NCBI GenBank assembly: GCA_024228115.1
Contig: JAAETT010000694.1
Span: 1 to 33,944, forward strand
Source: a bacterium
GTDB lineage: Bacteria; Myxococcota_A; UBA9160; UBA6930
Direction: 5' to 3'
Length of the DNA: 33,944 nucleotides
Below, piece by piece: positions 1 through 8,377 of the stretch. The notes under the pieces are model-generated. The model had not been told where the DNA came from and made no database searches. It worked only from the letters and a program-made list of their open reading frames with translations. A program made the translations under genes and the position numbers. Each line of letters opens with the position of its first letter. Position 1 is the first letter of the stretch.

Positions 1-133
1 AAGCACACTCCGCATTCGCGCCACGGAATGGGCATCGACCACCCAAAACGAGATCCGTCAGCGTCAATCGCCGCGCGGCACGCTGAAACATTGGAAAGCC
101 AGCTTCTCAGCCAACTTTCGTGCATAGTTCAGG
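1..133. other. Left edge, no assigned gene
   Basis: I recognise no complete gene here. On the minus strand an ATG at 91 opens a frame of 30 codons that runs off the left edge. It has only a weak purine-rich stretch before it and no family I recognise, so it may be the start of a further leftward gene or chance. No repeat or RNA structure was seen. Confidence 0.3.
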
Positions 134-706
134 CTAGTGGGAGGCGACAAGGCCGGCTCCCATCGCCGCAGTGATCCAGGCGTAGGGCAGATTCGAAATA
201 GCGGCACATACGACGAATCGGGTCGATCCAATCTCCGCCACACCTGCGAGCACATTCACGAGATGGAACCCGAACGGAAGCTGGCGACCCACGATGAGAA
301 AGACAGGATGGCCCACTGGAAAGCGGCTCAGCCAGCGCGGAAACCTCCCCATACCGGCGCTTGCCTCGATTCCGCGTGTCCCACGGCGCACCAGCGTGAA
401 TTCGAGGACCGCGCCGCACCACCATCCGAGCCAACTGCAGGCAGCTCCGAGCCACAGGCCGTAGACGGCTCCGTTGGCCAGGCCAACCATCTCGGATGGA
501 AACGGAGTGGCCGAGAGCACGACGTGGATCGGGATCGAGACTAGGGGTGCCCGCGGGCCGAGGCGTAGCAGGAAGGCTTCAGCGCCCGTCGCCTCGATGA
601 ATCGCCAGCTGACGAATGCAACCGCGAGGACAGCACCGATCTGGAGCGCAGTTCCGCCAGGAGAGGAGAGCCTCAGTCGCTTTCCTTCCTCCGTCCGATC
701 AAGCAT
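134..706 (-). CDS. TVP38/DedA-type (VTT domain) membrane protein
   Basis: Integral membrane protein of the SNARE-associated/VTT (TVP38/TMEM64, DedA-like) group, about 190 aa. Visible features are a hydrophobic segment near residues 18-37, a glycine-rich re-entrant stretch (ANGAVYGLWLGAA), the family signature RQLPFG followed by LAGV, and a C-terminal hydrophobic helix. I chose the ATG at 706. The longer reading frame overlaps the upstream gene and its extra N-terminus is Arg-rich and out of character. The start lies 20 bases after the stop of the dehydratase large-subunit gene, so it is probably the last gene of that leftward operon. Family members act in membrane lipid or ion homeostasis; the substrate here is unknown. 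Confidence 0.7.
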   Translation of the reverse strand: MLDRTEEGKRLRLSSPGGTALQIGAVLAVAFVSWRFIEATGAEAFLLRLGPRAPLVSIPIHVVLSATPFPSEMVGLANGAVYGLWLGAACSWLGWWCGAVLEFTLVRRGTRGIEASAGMGRFPRWLSRFPVGHPVFLIVGRQLPFGFHLVNVLAGVAEIGSTRFVVCAAISNLPYAWITAAMGAGLVASH

Positions 707-726
707 CAACGGTTTCGCCTGCACGG

Positions 727-1878
727 CTAGAAGACGGGCCCGACCGTCTTGATCGCGAAGAGCTCCGTCTCGGTCCGCTCTGGAGCCGTCCGCTCTCCGC
801 TCGCGACCCGCTTCACGAGCTCGATCAGTTCGGCGCCACAAGCATCGAGACTCATTCCGTCCGCGATCCGGCCGGCATCGAAATCCATGTCGTCAGGCAA
901 CGCCCGGAAGAGCTTCGTATTGCTGGCGACCTTCACGACGGGTGCAATCGGCGAGCCCGCCGGCGAGCCGCGGCCTGTCGTGAAGAGCACAATCTGCGCG
1001 CCGCCCGCGATCATCCCGGTGATCGAGAAGATGTCCGAACCCGGCGCATCCATCACGCAGAGCCCACGGGTCGTGGGGCGATCTGCGTACTCGACCACCT
1101 CCCGGATCGGCGTCGAACCGCCCTTCTTGATGCAGCCCAGCGACTTCTCCTGGATGCTCGACAACCCACCCGCCTGGTTCCCGGGCGAGATCACCGTATG
1201 AGCCAGCGGCCCGAGTTCGCGCTTCACGAGCGCGGCATGTTCGCCGAGCAATCCGAGCAGCTTCTCGCGCACCTCGTCGCTGGCGCAGCGTTCGGCGAGG
1301 ATGGGCTCGGTTCCCAGAAACTCCGTCACTTCCGAGAGGATCACCGTCCCACCTCTTTCGACGACCCAGTCGGCCGCCCTTCCGAGGCTCGGGTTGGCCG
1401 TGAGCCCGGAGAAACCATCGGAGCCCCCGCATTCCATCGCGATGCAGAGATGCTCGAAGCCCACCTCCTCACGCTCTTCACTGGCAGCTGCGTCCAGCAA
1501 TCCTCGTGCAATTTCTACACCCTTCGCGATCGCCTTCGGCGTCCCCCCACATTGTTGAATACCGATCCACTCGACGGAACGTGCTCCGCGTGCCCGCGAA
1601 GCTACGAGTTCGGCCTTCAGTACTTCGCATCCGAGCCCGACCAGGAGAACGCCCGCAACATTCGGGTGGTCCGCCACGTTGGCCAACGTGCGCAACGTGG
1701 CGGGAAGATCCTGCGGCCCTCGCCCGCAGCCCTCGATATGCGTGACGGTCTTCACTTCGGGAAGAGCCCGGCCGATGTGGTCGACCACCGAATTGGCGCA
1801 ACTCACGGAACTCATCACCACCACGTGATTGCGAACACCGACGCGGCCGTCCGCACGGCGGTATCCCATGAAACCCAT
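727..1878 (-). CDS. UxaA/SuyB-family dehydratase or sulfo-lyase, large subunit
   Basis: 383 aa catalytic domain of the altronate/galactarate dehydratase family, which removes water, or sulfite in the SuyB branch, from sugar acids or (2R)-sulfolactate. It opens with the family signature GYRRADGRVGVRN at residues 5-17 and contains QQCGGT, ECGGSD and a C-terminal block typical of UxaA, including GNQAGG. The start is fixed by a strong ribosome site (GGGGAGGTGACC) directly before the ATG. That site lies in the last codons of the SAF-domain gene, with only two bases between that gene's stop and this start. In E. coli UxaA the SAF and catalytic domains are one chain; separate chains of about 90 and 380 aa are typical of sulfolactate sulfo-lyase SuyA/SuyB and some altronate dehydratases. 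The substrate is undecided. Confidence 0.8.
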   Translation of the reverse strand: MGFMGYRRADGRVGVRNHVVVMSSVSCANSVVDHIGRALPEVKTVTHIEGCGRGPQDLPATLRTLANVADHPNVAGVLLVGLGCEVLKAELVASRARGARSVEWIGIQQCGGTPKAIAKGVEIARGLLDAAASEEREEVGFEHLCIAMECGGSDGFSGLTANPSLGRAADWVVERGGTVILSEVTEFLGTEPILAERCASDEVREKLLGLLGEHAALVKRELGPLAHTVISPGNQAGGLSSIQEKSLGCIKKGGSTPIREVVEYADRPTTRGLCVMDAPGSDIFSITGMIAGGAQIVLFTTGRGSPAGSPIAPVVKVASNTKLFRALPDDMDFDAGRIADGMSLDACGAELIELVKRVASGERTAPERTETELFAIKTVGPVF

Positions 1879-1880
1879 GG

Positions 1881-2147
1881 TCACCTCCCCACTGCTTCGA
1901 GGTTGTGGGTATGAACCCAATCGCCCGGAGTGATCGCCTCGCCCGCGGTTCCAATCGGAACCCCGTACTTCCGAATCGCAGCGCCGGGCGCGATCTGTTC
2001 GATGGCCACCTTGTGGCCCACGGGCAACTCCTGACCGACGATCACCGAGCATTCCGCCGCCCACACCACCCGTTTCCCCGGAGGCACGGCACGCAACAAC
2101 GTCACAACGTTGTCGGACGGATCGATGAGCAAGGCATTTGGCTTCAC
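1881..2147 (-). CDS. SAF-domain small subunit of UxaA/SuyA-type dehydratase
   Basis: 88 aa protein matching the N-terminal SAF domain of altronate dehydratase and the SuyA subunit of sulfolactate sulfo-lyase. It starts MKPNALLIDPSDNVVT and has the conserved GHKVA segment near residue 44 and YGVPIGTA near residue 61. The start is GTG at 2147, preceded by GAGGAG at a suitable distance. It is translationally coupled to the large subunit two bases downstream. In the family this domain sits beside the catalytic domain and helps bind the substrate. The divergent AraC gene probably controls the pair. Family confidence is high; substrate is unknown. Confidence 0.8.
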   Translation of the reverse strand: MKPNALLIDPSDNVVTLLRAVPPGKRVVWAAECSVIVGQELPVGHKVAIEQIAPGAAIRKYGVPIGTAGEAITPGDWVHTHNLEAVGR

Positions 2148-2240
2148 GGCTTGGACTCCTCGAGCGCGCAGACTTCCTCGGACCCACGAGAGCGCCGGCC
2201 TGGAGCTCGGGAACCGACGTCCTGTGATGCAACCCTAGAG

Positions 2241-2254
2241 CGAGCACCTGCTCG
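2241..2254. promoter_or_regulatory. Perfect inverted repeat, possible operator
   Basis: CGAGCA-CC-TGCTCG, a 14-base perfect inverted repeat between the dehydratase pair and the divergent AraC gene. Its position suits an operator for either direction. AraC proteins more often use direct repeats, so assignment to this regulator is uncertain. Confidence 0.3.
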
Positions 2255-2324
2255 AGACATCCCGCCGCGTGCGGAAGGACATCGCATTTCGTGCGTTCTC
2301 GCTCCGTGAGATAGACTCACCGAA

Positions 2325-3146
2325 ATGATGTACCAGCCGCTCAACGTGCCGAGGCAGCTGGACGGACGGATCCACCTCGAGGACTTCTCGAACCCCGTCT
2401 GGGGGCAGCTCATTCGCCGCCACGCGCATCGCTTTCTCGAAGTCCATCTGCTGGTGCGCGGCAAGGCAGTGATGGTCATCCGAAACCAACGCGTCGATCT
2501 GCCCAGCGGGTCGCTCTTGTGGCTTCCGCCCGAAACGGAACACCTCACACTCGAGGCCTCCGCGGGGTTGCGACGTTGGCACCTCTGCATGCGCACGCCC
2601 TCAGCTCGACGCATATTGGCTCCGGGCGAGGCGGCCGCCCTGCTCTCCCGGCGCAAGCCCACACCCTGCGTGCAGCTTGGAAGGGCGGAGTTGCGAGACC
2701 TCGGGGGTATTTTCGCAGGAGTCGGAGAGCAAGTGGACAGGGCGGACGCGGTCACGAACTCCGGCCTCGCCTACGCACTCGCGCGCGCGGCCGTGGCTAC
2801 CCGCGAAGCCGAACGCAGCACCGAGCCAACCACCCTTCACCCTGGAGTGGCGCGAGCGCTTTCGCTGATGCAAGGCGACGGATTGCTCCTGGATCGCGAC
2901 GAATTGGCGGAACGCTGCGGATTGAGTGCGACCCACCTGAGTCGCCTGTTCAGCCTGGAACTGGGCCAGACGCTGCGAGACGTGCGAAACCGGAAACGGC
3001 TGGGGCGCTTCCACCAGCTCATCGATTCCGGCACCTGCCAGACCTTGACCGAAGCGGCTCTCGAGGCGGGCTTCGGCAGCTACTCCCAATTCCACCGGGT
3101 CTACCGGCACTTCACTGGCCGCAGCCCTTCCGGCCGGGAGCACTGA
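2325..3146 (+). CDS. AraC-family transcriptional regulator
   Basis: 273 aa regulator with an N-terminal cupin-like sensing domain (about residues 15-100, with HAHRFLEVHLLVRG and LPSGSLLWLPPETEH) and a C-terminal AraC DNA-binding domain (about 175-270). The domain contains both helix-turn-helix units: LDRDELAERCGLSATHLSRLF, then TLTEAALEAGFGSYSQFHRVYRHFTGRSP. It is divergent from the SAF-domain gene across 177 bases, the usual arrangement for a regulator of the adjacent sugar-acid or sulfolactate dehydratase operon. ATGATG at 2325 lacks a clear ribosome site, and a TAGACT hexamer ends only about 7 bases before it, so a very short leader is possible. Confidence 0.85.
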   Translation: MMYQPLNVPRQLDGRIHLEDFSNPVWGQLIRRHAHRFLEVHLLVRGKAVMVIRNQRVDLPSGSLLWLPPETEHLTLEASAGLRRWHLCMRTPSARRILAPGEAAALLSRRKPTPCVQLGRAELRDLGGIFAGVGEQVDRADAVTNSGLAYALARAAVATREAERSTEPTTLHPGVARALSLMQGDGLLLDRDELAERCGLSATHLSRLFSLELGQTLRDVRNRKRLGRFHQLIDSGTCQTLTEAALEAGFGSYSQFHRVYRHFTGRSPSGREH

Positions 3147-3410
3147 TGCCGCCAGGGTGTGCGGGACAAGCCGACCCGCGACCTCCCACTCCACGTCGCA
3201 GGCACCCCTTCCTGGGATGCTCATCTACAGATCACTCTGCGTCGCTTCGCAGCACTCAAATGCTAAATTCAATGGTCTGACCTGCCCGGACGAGATCGAC
3301 AGGTTCTCCGGGAATGCAGTTCTCGATGACATCCCGTTTCGGTTCGCTCCTGGGTTGCAAGCCAGCAGTTCGGCAGCCTCGCGCACGAAGAACTACCGAG
3401 GATAGACCCC

Positions 3411-4547
3411 ATGGATTCAGATTCGAAAGGCGCGCGAACGGCGCTGGTCCTCTCTGGTGGAGGCGCCCGCGGCGCGTATCAAGCCGGGGTCTTGCAAGGC
3501 TTGCGCGATCTCGGCGTGCTCGATTCCCCAGCCGTTCGTATCAATACCTTCGTCGGCTCGAGCGCCGGCGCCATCAACTCGACCATGCTCGCCGCACACG
3601 CGGCCTCGCTCTCCACTGGGATCGATGCGCTCGTCGACCTGTGGAGTGAGGTCCAGGCGAATCAGATCTTTCGTACGGACGTGCGTAGCATCGGAAGTAC
3701 CGGGGTCCGCTGGGCGTGGGATCTCACTTTTGGCGGTGCGGTGGGAGGTGTCGCCCCGAAGTCGTTGCTCGACACGTCACCCCTTCACGAGTTCCTGAAG
3801 GAGAATCTCCCCTTCGAACAGCTCGGGCATCAGATCCAGGACGGGGCGCTTCACGCGCTCGCACTTTCCGCGACGGATCTCACGACGGCGGACGGAGTCC
3901 TGTTCCTGCAAGGAAAGCCCGACATCCAGCCCTGGGAGCGCAGGCGCTGGCGCATCGAGCCCACGCGGATCGATGCGGAACACGTACTCGCATCCAGCGC
4001 CATTCCGATGCTCTTCCCATCGGTGGAAATCGACGGTCGCCATTTCGGCGACGGGTCCGTCCGCAACACGAGCCCATTGAGCCCGGCGATCAATCTGGGG
4101 GCCGAGAAGGTCATCGCCGTGAGCGTTCGCGAACCCGCACCGACGACAGCGAGGAAGCGCCGTCGCGAAGCTCCCTCCATCGCGCAGATCGCGGGCGTCC
4201 TCCTGGACGCCGTCATGCTGGACGCGATCGAGGTCGATCTCGATCACAGCGAGCGCGTGAACCGGAGCGTCACGACCTACCACTCGAACACCTCGCCGAG
4301 TTCATTCCGCAACGTCGATGTGCTGTGGATCCAACCTTCGGCGAATTTCACCGTCGTCGCCGAAGAGTTCACGCGCCAGATCCCCGCCGTCGTCCGCTAC
4401 GTCATGCGGGGCCTCGGTAGCGAAGACGCGACCCACGAACTCAGCAGCTATCTGCTCTTCGATTCGGAGTTCTGCAGCCGCCTGATCGAGATCGGCCAAA
4501 GCGACGTCGCGGCGGCGCGTGAGGAAATCGAGGCATTCTTCGCCTGA
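3411..4547 (+). CDS. Patatin-like phospholipase
   Basis: 378 aa serine hydrolase of the patatin family, which hydrolyses acyl esters of phospholipids or related lipids through a Ser-Asp dyad. The glycine-rich oxyanion motif GGGARGAYQ is at residues 16-24, the nucleophile motif GSSAG at 49-53 (Ser51), and the catalytic Asp in DGS at 214-216, where DGG/DGA is usual. There is no signal peptide, so it is probably cytosolic or peripheral. The ATG at 3411 follows a weak GAGGATAG purine stretch. It stands alone between the AraC gene (264-base gap) and the convergent flavoprotein gene. The substrate cannot be read from sequence. Confidence 0.85.
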   Translation: MDSDSKGARTALVLSGGGARGAYQAGVLQGLRDLGVLDSPAVRINTFVGSSAGAINSTMLAAHAASLSTGIDALVDLWSEVQANQIFRTDVRSIGSTGVRWAWDLTFGGAVGGVAPKSLLDTSPLHEFLKENLPFEQLGHQIQDGALHALALSATDLTTADGVLFLQGKPDIQPWERRRWRIEPTRIDAEHVLASSAIPMLFPSVEIDGRHFGDGSVRNTSPLSPAINLGAEKVIAVSVREPAPTTARKRRREAPSIAQIAGVLLDAVMLDAIEVDLDHSERVNRSVTTYHSNTSPSSFRNVDVLWIQPSANFTVVAEEFTRQIPAVVRYVMRGLGSEDATHELSSYLLFDSEFCSRLIEIGQSDVAAAREEIEAFFA

Positions 4548-4582
4548 GCCGCGCTGAGCATCACCATCCATCAAAGATTCGA

Positions 4583-6022
4583 TCAGATCTCCAGCCCCAC
4601 GACCTCTCGTGCCCGCGCCTTGTAGGCAGCCACCGGTGCCTCGGCCATCAGCATCATCTTCTGGGAGGCCAGGGAGCCCTCGGCGTGAATGGTGCAGACC
4701 TCGTGCCAGCCGGAGAAATCACTCGCCACGAGATGGCGAAGAATGCTGAAGAGCTGCATACGCTCTGCCGCGCCGTAGGGTTCGGCGCCACCCATGTAGC
4801 GCTCGAGGTAGGGCTTCAGCTCCGGATGGTTCCAATCTCGATAGGTCGGTTGGGTGACCAGAAGGCCGCCGGCGATGTCCTGGATCGCCCGCACGAATTC
4901 GTGAAACCCAGAGGCAAAGTGCATCTTGGCCATGTTGGTCAGCAGCGGCTTCGCCACGTACAGGCCCGACCCATGGAACTCTTCGGGCTCGGAGAGCGCC
5001 GCGCGGGCGAGAGCCTTGGTGGTCTCGGTGTAGCGGATCATCTCGATGTAGCGATCGCGAATGTTCGAGGCCTTTTCGATCCCGTTCGATTCCGCCGCCA
5101 GCATGGCCATTCCGGTCATGTACTCGAGAATCGGGATCTTGTAGGTCACCGCCGTGAAGCGATGGAAGGCGCTGAACCCGTAGGCCACGGCCTGGCCCAG
5201 TTGCCACTCGCGGAGCAGGAAGACGCGCTCCTTGGGGACTCGCACCTCGTCGAAGATCACCAGCGATTCCACATGTCCGCGCTTCGGCCGCGGCGTCGGG
5301 AACGACATGTCGTCCTCGTAGCGGAAGTTGGGCCGGCAGATCTGCGTGAGGCCTGGGGTATCCACCGGGATCGCAAAGGCCACCGCGTAGTCGGCCTCGT
5401 CCTCATTGAGGTTCCGGGTCGGAATGACGAGGATCTCGTCCGTGTAAGCCGATGCCGTGATGTGCGCCTTGGCTCCGGAGACCACGATCTCATCGGCGGT
5501 TTCGTCGACGACGCGCAGGTAGTAGTCCGGGCTGCTTTGCTCGGAGGGTGACTTGCTGCGGTCGCCCTTCACGTCCGTCACCGCGCCGGCCAACGAGAGA
5601 TCGTTGCGGGCGCAGTACTGACGATAGTCAGCCAGGCGCCGCGCGTAGACCTCGTTCCCCGATGCCCGGGCGACTGCCGTGAGCCCGTTCAGGATGTCCG
5701 TTCCCACATCCTTGATGAAAGGAAGCGCCCCGTCTGCGTAGTGGCAGGCGGCCGACACGAGATCGAAGCGATAGCCCACGGCTTCCAGCCGCTCGGGCAT
5801 CTCGAAGTAGCGGCTCACGTCCTCCCCGGTCTCCGGATCCTTGCCGACGGCCAGTTCCGCATGAGCGGGATCGTGAGCCATCAAGTAGTCGAAGGCCCCC
5901 GTCTCGACACCCACCTTGATGTACGGATCTTCGGTCACGTCCTCGATCTCACGACCGGCCAGATAGACCTTGCGGCCGTCTCGCAGGCCCGCTTTGTATT
6001 GCTCGGCGGTTCGAAGCGCCAT
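4583..6022 (-). CDS. 4-hydroxybutyryl-CoA dehydratase/HpaB-family flavoprotein without Fe-S ligands
   Basis: 479 aa flavoprotein of the 4-hydroxyphenylacetate 3-hydroxylase/4-hydroxybutyryl-CoA dehydratase (AbfD) family. The start at 6022 is fixed by GAAGGAGAAG just upstream; the longer frame adds 18 unrelated residues. It follows the Clostridium AbfD sequence as I recall it through many blocks: TDVKGDRSKSPSEQ (150-163), SGAKAH (182-187), DEVRVPKER (258-266), DIAGGLLVTQP. The [4Fe-4S] ligands of AbfD are mostly lost: Cys99 aligns with Pro101, Cys103 with Asp105, Cys299 with Tyr294; only His292 is kept (His287). So a classical radical dehydratase is unlikely. A flavin-only hydroxylase, dehydrogenase or isomerase on a CoA ester is possible. 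It is the last gene of a TetR/ACAD/SDR operon. No separate flavin reductase was seen nearby. Confidence 0.8.
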   Translation of the reverse strand: MALRTAEQYKAGLRDGRKVYLAGREIEDVTEDPYIKVGVETGAFDYLMAHDPAHAELAVGKDPETGEDVSRYFEMPERLEAVGYRFDLVSAACHYADGALPFIKDVGTDILNGLTAVARASGNEVYARRLADYRQYCARNDLSLAGAVTDVKGDRSKSPSEQSSPDYYLRVVDETADEIVVSGAKAHITASAYTDEILVIPTRNLNEDEADYAVAFAIPVDTPGLTQICRPNFRYEDDMSFPTPRPKRGHVESLVIFDEVRVPKERVFLLREWQLGQAVAYGFSAFHRFTAVTYKIPILEYMTGMAMLAAESNGIEKASNIRDRYIEMIRYTETTKALARAALSEPEEFHGSGLYVAKPLLTNMAKMHFASGFHEFVRAIQDIAGGLLVTQPTYRDWNHPELKPYLERYMGGAEPYGAAERMQLFSILRHLVASDFSGWHEVCTIHAEGSLASQKMMLMAEAPVAAYKARAREVVGLEI

Positions 6023-6050
6023 GGAATCTTCTCCTTCCCTAATTTCTTCT

Positions 6051-7148
6051 TCAGGTGGTGGTCTGTCGCCAGTCACCCTTGCGGATGCGCGGATCCGCCG
6101 CGTGCTTCATGAAGTAGTCGACCATCACGTCGAGATACGACTGCACCCGCGGGCACTCGACCCCGTGCTTGGCGAGGATGGGGGCGACCTGGCTCCGGTC
6201 GAACGTCGCCGAGACGTAGGAATGCTCAAAGGCTTCCCGCGGCACGCCGGTCACTTTCTCGAAGCCCGGCAGGCGTCCCATCGGACGCATCATGCCAGCT
6301 GGGAGCTTCAGCAGCGGCTTTCGCTTGCCCATCGCTGCAGACGCCAGATCGAAGAACTCGTTGTAGGTCACAGGCTCCGGATCGACGAGGTGAAACACCT
6401 TTCCGATCGAGTCTTCGTCCTCGAAGAGGTGGTAGAAAGCGTCCGCGATGAAATCGACGGGGGCGAAGTGAAAGAGGGTGTCCTTCGTATCCGGAACGAT
6501 GTAGTGCATGCCGCGGGCGATCATCCCGAGCGCGTAGTACGGCCCGTCGATCTTCTCGATGGCACCTGTCTTGGAATGACCCACGACCGTGGTGGGCCGG
6601 AGGATCACCGAGGGAATGTCGTCACGCCGTTCGCGCACGAGCTTCTCGGCCAGGTGTTTCGTCAAGTCGTAGTTGGTCTCGAACTCCTGCCCCAGGTCGA
6701 GATCGTCCTCGCGAAACGTCCCCATATGCTTGCCTGCAACGGCAATCGTGCTGGCGTATCCCAACCGCTCGAGGGACGGGAACTGCGCAATCAAGTCGAG
6801 CAGGTTTCGGGTTCCGTCCACGTTGACGCGCATCGAGATATCCCGCGGCGCCGAAAGGTTGTAGAGCGCCGCGAGATGGATGACATGGGTCACGCGCTGC
6901 TTCAGCTCATCCTGGATGGCGACCTCGAGGCCCAGGCCCGGCTCCGCGATGTCCCCGGCGAAGGCCTTCAGCCGTTTGCGTTGCTCCGGGTCGGATACCT
7001 GCTCATCCAGGTAGGCCTCGAGACGTTCCTGGAAGCGACCGTTCTCCAGCAGGTAGATGTCGCAATCTTCCTTCTCGAGATAGTGCGAGAGGATGTACCT
7101 CCCGATGAAGCCGCCGGTACCGGTGCAGAAGACTGCTTTCTCACTCAT
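6051..7148 (-). CDS. Extended SDR, thioester-reductase/acyl-CoA reductase-like
   Basis: 365 aa NAD(P)-dependent extended short-chain dehydrogenase. The nucleotide-binding motif TGTGGFIG is at residues 9-16, the acidic segment GDIAEPGLGL at 65-74, and the catalytic residues are Ser133 in YAST with Tyr160-x3-Lys164. Motif HLAALYNLSAP and the later GPYYALG...D blocks resemble thioester-reductase and fatty acyl-CoA reductase N-domains rather than sugar epimerases. It may reduce an acyl-CoA to an aldehyde/alcohol or act as a hydroxysteroid-type dehydrogenase. It lies 46 bases after the acyl-CoA dehydrogenase and 28 before the flavoprotein start, within one leftward operon. Its ribosome site (GCGAGAACC) is weak. 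Confidence 0.75.
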   Translation of the reverse strand: MSEKAVFCTGTGGFIGRYILSHYLEKEDCDIYLLENGRFQERLEAYLDEQVSDPEQRKRLKAFAGDIAEPGLGLEVAIQDELKQRVTHVIHLAALYNLSAPRDISMRVNVDGTRNLLDLIAQFPSLERLGYASTIAVAGKHMGTFREDDLDLGQEFETNYDLTKHLAEKLVRERRDDIPSVILRPTTVVGHSKTGAIEKIDGPYYALGMIARGMHYIVPDTKDTLFHFAPVDFIADAFYHLFEDEDSIGKVFHLVDPEPVTYNEFFDLASAAMGKRKPLLKLPAGMMRPMGRLPGFEKVTGVPREAFEHSYVSATFDRSQVAPILAKHGVECPRVQSYLDVMVDYFMKHAADPRIRKGDWRQTTT

Positions 7149-7194
7149 GTCGGTTCTCGCTTTGCGGTCTGCGCCCCGGAGCGGGGCAAGGTTC

Positions 7195-8373
7195 TCAGAC
7201 GAAGGCCTGGATGCCTGTCAAACGCCGCCCGATCACCAGTTTCATGATCTGGGTCGTGCCCTCTCCCGCATAGCCAAGTGCTGCATCGCGCCAATAGCGT
7301 TCCGTCCGGAAGCCCTCTTCCGTCGTGAAGCCTCGCGCGCCGTGGATGTGCATCGCAGTCTGGGTCACGCGTGCGGCGGCGTCGGCACCGAACGACGACA
7401 CCATGCACTGCTCCACGTCACAGCGCCCACCCTTGTCCATCAGGCTCGCTGTGCGGTACACGAGCAGCCGGGTGATCTCGGTATCCGTCGCCATGTCGGC
7501 GAGCATGCTCTGCACGAGTTGGAACCCGCCGATCGGCCTGCGGAACGCCTCGCGACTCTTGGCCCAGGCAATCGAATCGTCCAATGCGGCCTGCATCAGG
7601 CCGATGCCGATCGCGGCGATGTTGACGCGGAACCAGGAGCGTGCGACCAGGTTCTGGGCGTAGCCTTTGTCGGAGTCGTGAAGGAGATTGGCCACGGGCA
7701 CACGGCAATCCTCGAATTCCATCAGGCCGGTGTTTCCGGATCGCAGGCCCACGAAGGGAATGTCCTTCACCTTCCACGGGGATTCCTTCCGATCCATGAT
7801 CAGGCTGATGACCCCTTTGCGGGGATCCGCCGCGTAGGCTTCCGGGTCGGCCACCGCGGTCAGGATGCCGACGTCGGCGAGCACGCCATTGGTCTGCCAC
7901 ATCTTCTTGCCATTCACGACGTAGTGATCCCCGTCGAGAACGGCCGTGGCGTGCAGGTTCGTCTGGTCGGACCCGGCCTGTGGCTCGCTGACCATGTCGC
8001 AGGCGAGGATCTCCCCGCGAAGCGCCGGCTCGACCCAGCGGCGTCGGTGCTCGTCCGTGCCGTTCCGGGCGATCATCTCGATCACACCCGAGTGGGTATC
8101 CAGGCTCACTGCGAGAGCCGCCCACGCGCGGCCGAGCTCCTCCGCCATCACGGAGCGCTCGAGGTACGTCGAGCCGAGCCCTCCGGCCGTCTTTGGCACG
8201 AAGCACTTGTTGTAGCCGTAAGGCAGGAGCTTCTGGAAGAGTTCCACGGTTTCGGAGCGAGAAAGCGGCCCCTGGCTGTCGCGCTCGTCGGCAATCGGCG
8301 CGATCTCTGCGGAAAGGAACTCACGGAGCTCTGCCTGTCTCTTCTTCAGCGATTCGGGGAGGTCGAACGGCAT
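7195..8373 (-). CDS. Acyl-CoA dehydrogenase
   Basis: 392 aa FAD-dependent acyl-CoA dehydrogenase forming a 2,3-enoyl-CoA and passing electrons to ETF. Visible parts are the N-terminal helical domain, the FAD/substrate strand region with ACDMVSEPQAGSDQ and KMWQTNG, and a C-terminal helical domain with MHIHGARGFTTE. YAGEGTTQI carries the Glu at the usual catalytic-base position (the YEGT site of short-chain enzymes). The ATG at 8373 lies four bases after the TetR stop, preceded by AGAAGGA within the end of the TetR gene, so the two are translationally coupled. This makes it the likely direct target of that regulator. Chain-length preference cannot be told. Confidence 0.9.
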   Translation of the reverse strand: MPFDLPESLKKRQAELREFLSAEIAPIADERDSQGPLSRSETVELFQKLLPYGYNKCFVPKTAGGLGSTYLERSVMAEELGRAWAALAVSLDTHSGVIEMIARNGTDEHRRRWVEPALRGEILACDMVSEPQAGSDQTNLHATAVLDGDHYVVNGKKMWQTNGVLADVGILTAVADPEAYAADPRKGVISLIMDRKESPWKVKDIPFVGLRSGNTGLMEFEDCRVPVANLLHDSDKGYAQNLVARSWFRVNIAAIGIGLMQAALDDSIAWAKSREAFRRPIGGFQLVQSMLADMATDTEITRLLVYRTASLMDKGGRCDVEQCMVSSFGADAAARVTQTAMHIHGARGFTTEEGFRTERYWRDAALGYAGEGTTQIMKLVIGRRLTGIQAFV

Positions 8374-8377
8374 GGGG

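Noticed and set aside
616-1914. 432 aa plus-strand frame
   Set aside because: Antisense to the dehydratase large subunit, no family signature, no ribosome site.
3157-3405. 82 aa plus-strand frame between AraC and patatin genes
   Set aside because: No ribosome site, low-complexity Ser/Ala-rich end, no recognisable domain.
4583-6022. Calling this a true 4-hydroxybutyryl-CoA dehydratase
   Set aside because: Three of the four iron-sulfur ligands needed for that reaction are replaced by Pro, Asp and Tyr.
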